Below are positions 1 to 5,501 of a stretch of 48,497 bases of DNA, piece after piece; the first letter of the stretch is position 1; each line of letters opens with the position of its first letter. A program made the translations under genes and the position numbers. The notes below the pieces were generated by a model. It had not been told where the DNA came from. It searched no databases and saw only the letters and a list, made by a program, of their open reading frames with translations. The DNA comes from DASWIG01 sp965371445 (lineage in GTDB: Bacteria; Acidobacteriota; Thermoanaerobaculia; Multivoradales; J023), in NCBI GenBank assembly GCA_965371445.1, contig CBDUYN010000065.1, positions 1-48,497 of the forward strand, written 5' to 3'.

Positions 1-1132
1 CGTCGATGATCTCGCTGATGGTGCCGCCCGGAGTGATCTTGAACGCGTTGTCGCTAAGGCCGCCCGGGACGTAGACGTTGCCTGAGCCGTCGACCGCGAT
101 GCCGTGGGGCCCATTGAGGGTGTTGCCGGCACCGTCGCCGGTGGCGTCGATGATCTCGCTGATGGTGCCGCCCGGAGTGATCTTGAACGCGTTGTCGCTC
201 AATTGGCCCGTGACGTAGACGTTGCCTGAGCCGTCGACCGCGATGCCCCGGGGCCTATTGAGGATGTTGCCGGCACCGTCGCCGGTGGCATCGATGATCT
301 CGCTGATGGTGCCACCCGGAGTGATCTTGAACGCGTTGTGGCTAAGACGGCCCGCGACGTAGACGTTCCCCGAGCCGTCGACCGCGACGCCGTCGGGACC
401 ACTGAGGGTGTTGCCGGCACCGTCGCCGGTGGCGTCGATGATCTCCTGGGGACGGTTCAAGATGTCGTCAAAAGCGATGCTCGTTATGGCGGTCGTCGAC
501 CCGGTGTTGTCGACGGTGAAGGTCAGGGTCGAGGTGTCGCCCGGGAAGATGGTGTCGGGACTGAACGCCTTCGAAAAAACGGGCAGCGGATCGACGGTGA
601 GGGTGTCGGTCGCTGTACCGCTGGTGCCGGCCGACGACGTCAGGTTGCCGGAGGCGTTGACGTGCGAGTCGATCACGGAGCTGGTGACGTCGACCGACAC
701 GGAACAGCTCGCCCCGGCGCCAGCCGAGCCGCCGCTGTAGGTGATCGTGCCGCTGCCCGTGGTGGCGGTCAGGGTGCCGCTACAGCCGTCCGTGGCGCCG
801 TTGGGCGTCTCCCACCACGTGATGTCGTCGTCAGCGCTAGCCGCGCCGAGCACGTCGATGTCGCCGTCGCCGTCCACGTCCGCGGCATACACCGAGTCCG
901 CCCCGTTGAAGGCGGCGTCGACGGTGTGTTCCGTGGTGAAGGGCACGTCGGTCGCGGCCGCCATGTGGCTCACGCAGAGGGCTGCGGCCACCAGGACGGC
1001 GAGCCACGTCGCCCTCGAAGCCGCAGCGGGAGAGGCCGACCGTGGCGTCCAGGAGGGCGGGACGTCATCGACAGTCCACCCTGGGTCTCCGTCCGGAGAC
1101 CTGTGGACCCGTCGATCTGCGTGCTGCGACAT
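1..1132 (-). CDS. Secreted NHL-repeat beta-propeller protein, C-terminus beyond window edge
   Basis: Reading from 1132 on the minus strand gives one open frame to the window edge (about 377 codons, partial). The ATG follows a GAGGAGG ribosome site by a few bases. A hydrophobic core (WLAVLVAAALCV, about residues 43-54) looks like a secretion signal after an unusually long polar N-terminus of about 42 residues. Next come a short FG-GAP/VCBS-like stretch (ADVDGDGDIDVLG), a Cys-containing beta segment, a segment starting FSKAFSPDTIFPGDTS typical of bacterial isopeptide/DUF11-like adhesin modules, and then at least three 48-residue NHL units containing GPHGIAVDGSGNVYV. NHL units form propellers that usually bind ligands outside the cell; no catalytic motif is visible. 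The domain order looks spliced: the adhesin-type segments appear as partial pieces in swapped order. Function unknown; extracellular location is inferred from the signal. Confidence 0.75.
   Translation of the reverse strand, partial: MSQHADRRVHRSPDGDPGWTVDDVPPSWTPRSASPAAASRATWLAVLVAAALCVSHMAAATDVPFTTEHTVDAAFNGADSVYAADVDGDGDIDVLGAASADDDITWWETPNGATDGCSGTLTATTGSGTITYSGGSAGAGASCSVSVDVTSSVIDSHVNASGNLTSSAGTSGTATDTLTVDPLPVFSKAFSPDTIFPGDTSTLTFTVDNTGSTTAITSIAFDDILNRPQEIIDATGDGAGNTLSGPDGVAVDGSGNVYVAGRLSHNAFKITPGGTISEIIDATGDGAGNILNRPRGIAVDGSGNVYVTGQLSDNAFKITPGGTISEIIDATGDGAGNTLNGPHGIAVDGSGNVYVPGGLSDNAFKITPGGTISEIID
2..445 (-). repeat. 144-bp in-frame tandem repeat encoding NHL blades
   Basis: The phrase gatgatctcgctgatggtgc recurs with starts 144 bp apart (near positions 5, 149 and 293), and a partial fourth copy begins near 437. 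Each unit is 48 codons, matching one propeller blade plus linker. Copies differ by scattered substitutions, so expansion is old enough for drift or is being diversified. Confidence 0.9.
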
Positions 1133-1175
1133 GGACCTCCTCTCACCAGAATTTGGCGAACGCTTCAGGATAACA
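1008..1175 (-). repeat. Dispersed 5'-gene module, copy A
   Basis: About 165 bp covering the ribosome site, start codon and first ~40 codons of the NHL gene. A near-identical stretch lies at 3540-3770 (copy B) with an extra ~64 bp inside it. Both copies keep the upstream string gaacgcttca and the start region, so the shared unit includes translation signals and probably the promoter. Confidence 0.85.
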
Positions 1176-1303
1176 TGGATATCGTCGGATTCGCCCTCTG
1201 GGCTCCGGAGGTCCCTATGGGACGAAGAGCAGGATAGCACGCGCCAGCCGGGCGAGGCCGACGCTGGCGACGAGCCGGGTCACGAAACGCCTTAAGGGCG
1301 ATC

Positions 1304-1594
1304 TCAGTCGGATGGCTCCTGCATGTCGAGAATCTGCCGTAGGAACATCAATGTCGGCTGATCTTTGGGACGGTTCGCGTATTCCTTGGTCTCGATGAGA
1401 GCCCCCACGTTCAACGCTTGTACAGAGAATCCTCCGATTTCGTATTCGACCGTCCGGTCGACCAGATCCGCGTACGTGAGATCGCCAGCCACGACGGCGA
1501 GGACGTCGAAGTCACCAAGATCGGTCTCGAGAAGATGCATCCGCATCGTCTCGAGCTTTGCGCCATCAGGTACGATGTACGCTCTTGCGCCCAT
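1304..1594 (-). pseudogene. C-terminal remnant of a nucleotidyltransferase-like protein
   Basis: The 96-residue frame carries LLETDLGDFDVLAVVAGDLTYADL and NVGALIETKEYANRPKDQPTL split over two strands of the fold; this matches the C-terminal half of the small nucleotidyltransferase family (AbiEii/MNT-like), where the ending IxxKExxxRPKDxxxL is typical. The N-terminal half that should hold the GG(x)xxxxG and D-x-D catalytic residues is absent. The frame overlaps the end of the upstream small ORF in another phase, as expected after a deletion that fused the two genes. No credible start other than an internal ATG is present, so I treat it as a broken gene. Confidence 0.6.
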
Positions 1595-1781
1595 CCCTCA
1601 AAGCCAACACGCCATCCAGGAAATCCTGTGCCGTCTCCAGTCTCTGCCTGGGAGTCAAAGAGAGCGTCCGGTGGATCTGGCTGATGTCCCCCCAGTCCAG
1701 GCCCCACTTCGACAGCTTGAGCTGGTCGAAATCGGTGGGTAGCGGATCATGGTCTACGGTGTCTTCGTCGGAGCGTCTCAT
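1566..1781 (-). CDS. Small partner protein of the nucleotidyltransferase pair
   Basis: A 71-residue frame with an ATG preceded by TAGGA at a reasonable distance. The stretch LSLTPRQRLETAQDFLDGVL resembles short helical proteins that commonly sit directly upstream of small nucleotidyltransferases and are thought to form antitoxin-like or regulatory pairs with them. The last residues (RKSVHRT) read into sequence that belongs to the nucleotidyltransferase remnant in another frame, so the natural C-terminus has probably been lost. Low-to-moderate confidence that it is still made. Confidence 0.5.
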   Translation of the reverse strand: MRRSDEDTVDHDPLPTDFDQLKLSKWGLDWGDISQIHRTLSLTPRQRLETAQDFLDGVLALRDGRKSVHRT

Positions 1782-1784
1782 GAG

Positions 1785-2132
1785 GCGATCCTAGCAGAAG
1801 CGGCACCAGAAGCCGCAAAGTCATCCCGCCCGCGCTCCCGGCGACGAAGTCACCCGGGCTCAGGCGTCCCGCCGCCCCGAGGGGACGGAGTCTGCGTCTT
1901 CCCTCCGGGACGAGCAGGCGAGACGCCTGCGGTCCCAGCAGGGGACGTCCCTTCGGGACGAAGAGGCCCCCCGGGACGAAGTCCCTCGTTCCTCCGATCG
2001 CTGGGACCAGCTTTCAAGATCCGGGGACTGCGCCCCCGGGGCGGGCGAGACGCCCGCGCTCCTAGCAGGGGAACAGGGGACTGCGTCCCCGGGGCGGGCG
2101 GGACGCCCGCGCTCCTAGCTAGCAAGGGAACG
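1785..2132. repeat. Gene-free stretch filled with GC-palindrome dispersed repeats
   Basis: No credible gene. It contains several copies of a short palindromic unit with core gcgggcgggacgcccgcgct: at 2023-2071, 2076-2119 and a variant at about 1907-1942 (gcaggcgagacgcctgcggt). Flanking parts repeat gggactgcgtccccgg and ggacgaag strings. Related units occur at 2693-2732, 3779-3804, 4617-4644 and 45015-45051. They resemble REP-like elements and could fold as RNA hairpins. Confidence 0.8.
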
Positions 2133-2599
2133 GGGCGATCGCGGCCTCGGAATCGTCACCTTGGAGTAGAGTTGGGCCGAGAAGAGACGATCATGGCGAA
2201 GAAGAAGGACCCCGAAATCCAGTCGACGATCCGGGAGGCCGTCATCCGGACGCTCCTGGTGAGCGACTTGGTCGGCTCGACGCGCCTGATCGAGGAGCTC
2301 GGCGACGAGGAGACCGCCAAGCTTTTCCAACGCCACGACCGCCTGGCGCGCGACCTGATCGAGAGGTACGAAGGCCTGGAGATCGACAAGACCGACGGCT
2401 TCCTTCTGCTCTTCAAGCGGCCCTACGAAGCGGTGCTCTACGCCCTGGCCTACCACCAAGCGTTGTCCGTGCTCTCGGAGGTGCTGGGAATCGAGGTCTC
2501 GTCGCGAGTCGGCATCCACCTGGGCGAGGTCTTCCTGCACAAGAATCCCGCGGTCGACGTGGCGCGCGGCGCCAAGCCGATCGAGGTCGAAGGCATCGC
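2133..2599 (+). repeat. Direct repeat, copy 1 (5' half of cyclase gene)
   Basis: This stretch matches 5032-5501 with a constant offset of 2,899 bp upstream of the start codon; copy 2 has one extra codon early in the gene. The match includes about 60 bp of upstream DNA, so the duplication copied the ribosome site and probably the promoter. It stops abruptly after the codons for VEGIA. Confidence 0.9.
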
Positions 2600-2780
2600 T
2601 CCGCCGCGTCGGAGCCGGCGACCGGTGGCCCTTGCCGCCGCCGGCCTCGCCCTCGTCCTGGCCGCTGTGCTGTGGCAGACGTCGCGGCCCCTCTGGGACG
2701 AAGAGGCAGGCGGGACGCCTGCGGTCCCAGCAGAAGACGTCCTCGGGGACGGAGAGGCGGCAGCAAGCTGCCGGAGATGA
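2193..2780 (+). pseudogene. Truncated duplicate of the cyclase-TPR gene
   Basis: The 195-residue frame starts at the same ATG as the intact gene at 5092. Residues 1-135 are a class III nucleotide cyclase N-terminal half (LLVSDLVGSTRLIEELGDE; EIDKTDGFLLLF; RVGIHLGEV). It then jumps to a basic linker and a membrane helix (PVALAAAGLALVLAAVLW), so the second half of the cyclase domain (about 100 residues) is missing. The final ~25 residues (WDEEAGGTPAVPAEDV...) are encoded by a dispersed GC palindrome rather than by cyclase-family sequence. It lacks the TPR region entirely. It could still make a short membrane protein, but cyclase activity is very unlikely. Confidence 0.75.
2693..2732. repeat. 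Dispersed GC-palindrome repeat at the gene truncation point
   Basis: ggacgaagaggcaggcggga followed by cgcctgcggtcccagcag. The same unit, with few changes, is at 45015-45051 (on the other strand), where another gene also ends abruptly. Confidence 0.8.
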
Positions 2781-2808
2781 CAAAGGCCGATGGCACCCGT
2801 GTCCCCGT

Positions 2809-3228
2809 CTACGCTCTGACGTCTTCGGGTCGACCGACGACGCGGAAACCCGCCTCCGTGAAATGCCCGTCGTAAGCGAAGGCGTCCTTGACACCCAACT
2901 CCTCCATGACGACGAAGCTCGCACAGTCCACCAGGCTCAAGCGACGCGCATTGGCGAGCTCCAGGCGCCGGAAGGCGCGGCCATGAAGCTCCTCGTCCAT
3001 CCAAGTCATGCGCAAGAGGGGTCGCAGGTCGTGCTCAAACCGGAGGGCAGCGTCGAGGCTGACCCGTGCCTGGAGCAAGGCCAGCGTCTCTTGCAGGACA
3101 TAGCTGGTGGCATGGAGCTCGCTGCCGGTCTCGAGGAGCGCCGTAAGCGTGGCCTTCGCCGGTTCGTGCATCACGTCGTTGCGCACGACAGCCGCGAACA
3201 GACCGGAGGTGTCGGTGAAGACCTTCAT
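2809..3228 (-). CDS. vapC: PIN-domain ribonuclease toxin, VapC-type
   Basis: A 139-residue PIN-domain protein, the usual length for VapC toxins that cleave tRNA or rRNA when not held by their antitoxin. The acidic metal-binding residues are visible: D6 (VFTDTSGLF), E47 (VLQETLAL), D101 (SLVDCASF) and D120 (AFAYDGHF). The ATG overlaps the stop of the upstream ribbon-helix-helix gene by four bases (ATGA), the normal antitoxin-toxin order and coupling. Family assignment is firm; the RNA target cannot be told from sequence. Confidence 0.9.
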   Translation of the reverse strand: MKVFTDTSGLFAAVVRNDVMHEPAKATLTALLETGSELHATSYVLQETLALLQARVSLDAALRFEHDLRPLLRMTWMDEELHGRAFRRLELANARRLSLVDCASFVVMEELGVKDAFAYDGHFTEAGFRVVGRPEDVRA

Positions 3229-3464
3229 TCAGCGTCTGGCACGAGGCCGGCGAGGTACTCGTCGTGCCGGATCGATACGTCGTCGCGGTCGGCCTCGAAG
3301 GCGCCGAGAAGCTGGATCGCCTGTTGTCGCAGCGGCGGCTCGGTGCGGCGCAGACGCTCGACAATGTCGCGCACGAACGCCGAGACCGAAATCCCGCTCT
3401 CACGAGAGCGGGTCTTGAGGAACTGGTATTGGTCTTCTTGGAAGAGGATTTGTGCTCGTACCAT
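3225..3464 (-). CDS. vapB: Ribbon-helix-helix antitoxin of the PIN toxin
   Basis: A 79-residue protein with an N-terminal DNA-binding strand-helix-helix (RAQILFQEDQYQFLKTRS then ESGISVSAFVRDIVERL) as in CopG/Arc-type antitoxins, and an acidic C-terminal tail expected to wrap the toxin. It is the first gene of the pair and overlaps vapC by four bases. An A/T-rich TAATAT just upstream on the minus strand (near 3510) could be the -10 element, which these antitoxins usually repress. Immediately upstream lies repeat copy B of the NHL gene start. Confidence 0.88.
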   Translation of the reverse strand: MVRAQILFQEDQYQFLKTRSRESGISVSAFVRDIVERLRRTEPPLRQQAIQLLGAFEADRDDVSIRHDEYLAGLVPDAE

Positions 3465-3539
3465 GTGCGGTCTCCAGGGGGTCTCTTTCTTGGGTCCTCC
3501 ATATTACTACACGCCGTCGCGGATCGGAGACCGCGAAGA

Positions 3540-3770
3540 GTCGCCCTCGAAGCCGCAGCGGGAGAGGCCGACCGTGGCGCCCAGGAGGGCGGGACGTCAT
3601 CGACAGTGTATCCCCCCCTTGATCTCCCGAGGGGGACCGTGTCTCCCCCCCCTGATCCCCCGAGGGGGACAGTCCACCCTGGGTCTCCGTCCGGAGACCT
3701 GTGGACCCGTCGATCTGGTTGCTGTGACATGGATCTCTCACCAGAAGTTGGCGAACGCTTCATGATAACA
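3540..3770 (-). repeat. Dispersed 5'-gene module, copy B (orphan start region)
   Basis: Matches 1008-1175 over its whole length but contains an additional ~64-bp insert. The ATG equivalent (near 3730) still opens a frame that begins MSQQPDRRVHRSPDGDPG like the NHL protein, but it runs antisense-free of any propeller and continues out of phase through vapB. It is therefore a gene start without a gene. Position just upstream of vapBC means it may now serve as promoter DNA for that pair. Confidence 0.8.
3607..3672. repeat. Two ~32-bp tandem units inserted in copy B
   Basis: Two units each with a C-run, then tgatc, then tcccgaggggga or cccccgaggggga. They are absent from copy A, so they were inserted or expanded after the duplication. 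Each has a small inverted repeat (tccc...ggga). Confidence 0.75.
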
Positions 3771-3878
3771 GGCCGCCTGAGCGGGACGCCCGCGCTCCCA
3801 GCGACGGAGAACTCAGAACGCGCCTACGTCGTCCCGGAAGCTTGCCATATCTCCTGAAGGTGTGGCATATTCAGTGGT

Positions 3879-4193
3879 ATGGAGCACGTCAAAGCCACCT
3901 TCTTCCTCCCCCTCCGAGACAACGACGGTCGCGACCTGAGCCGGGAGATCAGCGAGGTGGAGGACGAGTGTTTCCTGGAATTCGGCGCCTGGACCCTTTC
4001 GGGGCACTTCAAGGGCGTCTGGCGGATGCAGACCGGAGAGCGCAAGATCGACACCAGCGCCGCCTACATGGTTCTCTTGCCGGCGGACCAGCTCGACGAC
4101 CTGGAGGAGATCCTACGGCGCTTCAAGGAGAAAACCACTCAGGAAGCGATCTACCTCGAGGTCGAGCACGACGTCGATTTCCGGCTGATCTGA
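3879..4193 (+). CDS. Small conserved-type protein of unknown function
   Basis: A 104-residue protein beginning MEHVKATFFLPLRDNDGRDL and ending in EVEHDVDFRLI. It is acidic, has no signal peptide or membrane helix, and looks like an alternating beta/alpha small domain. I do not recognise a named family. It is 21 bp upstream of a DNA-binding-like gene on the same strand, so the two are probably co-transcribed. The pairing of a small soluble protein with a gene ending in a ribbon-helix-helix-like motif is reminiscent of accessory or toxin-antitoxin-like gene pairs, but no nuclease motif is visible. Confidence 0.7.
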   Translation: MEHVKATFFLPLRDNDGRDLSREISEVEDECFLEFGAWTLSGHFKGVWRMQTGERKIDTSAAYMVLLPADQLDDLEEILRRFKEKTTQEAIYLEVEHDVDFRLI

Positions 4194-4214
4194 GCACCGC
4201 GGAGGACCCTGGCC

Positions 4215-4616
4215 ATGATCAAGGCGAATCGCCTCAGTCCCAAAGAGCAGAAGATTCACCAGCGCGCCACGGAGCTGCTGGCTCAAGGTGTCGATGCGGC
4301 GGCCTTTTCGGCTAGCTTCTTTGGCCCCCAGGGAGAGTTGAGCGGCCTCGCGGCAAGCCGCGAGGAGCGGCGACAGGTCCTGGGCACGGAGCTTTATCGT
4401 TGGCTGAAGGCCGAGTACACCCAACTGCGCGAGAAGGACACCGAGCAGTTCGAGAAGGAGCTCAAGGTCAGTCCGAATCGGCTGACGGTTGTCGTTCCGA
4501 GAAGCTTGCACGCGGCGCTCAAGAACGAAGCCTCGGGGGAAGGGGTCTCCCTGTCGGAGCTGATCCGGCTGAAGCTCTCGATTCCCTATCGGCAGATGAC
4601 CAACCTTCTTGGCTGA
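4215..4616 (+). CDS. Probable DNA-binding protein with C-terminal ribbon-helix-helix-like motif
   Basis: A 133-residue protein. The first ~85 residues are helical and charged, with no family I can name. The C-terminus (NRLTVVVPRSLHAALKNEAS, then SLSELIRLKLSIPYRQ) has the strand plus two-helix pattern of HicB/CopG-type ribbon-helix-helix domains. A ribosome site (GCGGAGGA) precedes the ATG. It follows the 104-residue gene closely, so a regulator of that pair is plausible. The stop codon lies at the edge of a dispersed GC palindrome (4617-4644), so the downstream neighbour has probably been altered. Confidence 0.7.
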   Translation: MIKANRLSPKEQKIHQRATELLAQGVDAAAFSASFFGPQGELSGLAASREERRQVLGTELYRWLKAEYTQLREKDTEQFEKELKVSPNRLTVVVPRSLHAALKNEASGEGVSLSELIRLKLSIPYRQMTNLLG

Positions 4617-4644
4617 CAGGGGACTGCGTCCCCGGGGCGGGCAA
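4617..4644. repeat. Dispersed GC-palindrome repeat
   Basis: caggggactgcgtccccggg then gcgggcaacg: the same unit start as at 2076-2119, directly after a stop codon. Confidence 0.75.
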
Positions 4645-4674
4645 CGCGGCAAGACCGGGCAGGAGCTGCGCGAC

Positions 4675-4902
4675 ATGGACGAGGCCGAGTTGCTGAAGCT
4701 CTCCGCGGTGGAGAAAGCCTTCGAAGAGGGCAAGGAGCAGGCCGAACGCTACCGGACGGCGCTCGTCAAGCGGCATGGCGAGGAGCTGAAGCTGCGCAGC
4801 TACGTCGTCGTCGCCGTGGGGCTCGAACGGCTCCTCTTCGAGGAGACGAGTCCGGACGGCGATCCGCACAAGAAGGGTGGCGACGGCCTGGAGCGTCGAT
4901 GA
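4675..4902 (+). pseudogene. Short C-terminal-like fragment of an unidentified protein
   Basis: A 75-residue frame from ATG 4675 with a charged helical part (EKAFEEGKEQAERYRTALVK) and an ending LKLRSYVVVAVGLERLLFEE that has the look of the C-terminus of a longer protein. Its 5' side runs straight into the dispersed palindrome at 4617-4644, and the in-frame upstream residues (RGLRPRGGQRG) are repeat-encoded. I read it as the surviving tail of a larger gene cut by repeat insertion; the original identity is not clear. There is no obvious ribosome site. Confidence 0.4.
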
Positions 4903-5031
4903 CGCGTCCGAAGCACGTGACCGGCGCCGGGACGTCAGGGCGGCGCTCGGTGAGAGCGTCGACGAGATCGCCGAGAGCCCAGGTCGCCGTTCGGTGGCCT
5001 GGAGCGCCACCGGCTCGAAGCGGTTTCTCCT

Positions 5032-5501
5032 GGGCGATCGCGGCCTCGGAATCGTCACCTTGGAGTAGAGTTGGGCCGAGAAGAGACGATCATGGCGAAG
5101 AAGAGGAAGGACTCCGAAATCCAGTCGACGATCTGGGAGGCCGTCGTCCGGACGCTCCTGGTGAGCGACCTGGTCGGCTCGACGCGCCTGATCGAGGAGC
5201 TCGGCGACGAGGAGACCGCCCGGCTTTTCCGACGCCACGACCGCCTGGCGCGCGACCTGATCGAACGGTACGACGGCCTGGAGATCGACAAGACCGACGG
5301 CTTCTTCCTGCTCTTCAAGCGGCCCTACGACGCGGTGGGCTACGCCCTCGCCTACCACCGGGCGCTCGACGAGGGCTCGCGGGAGATGAAGCTCGAAGTC
5401 GCCGCGCGCGTCGGCATTCACCTGGGCGAGGTCTTTCTGCACAAGAATCCCGCGGTGGACGTGGCGCGCGGCGCCAAGCCGATCGAGGTCGAAGGCATCG
5501 C
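5032..5501 (+). repeat. Direct repeat, copy 2 (5' half of intact cyclase gene)
   Basis: Partner of 2133-2599; includes the shared upstream sequence and the first ~137 codons of the intact gene. Confidence 0.9.

Noticed and set aside
2..445. Possible CRISPR array from regular repeats
   Set aside because: The period is 144 bp, the units are in frame and translate to NHL blades; there are no short repeats with unique spacers.
1749..2192. Upstream extension of the truncated cyclase frame
   Set aside because: It consists of repeat-encoded Pro/Arg/Gly sequence; the duplicate and intact copy agree only from about 60 bp before the ATG at 2193.
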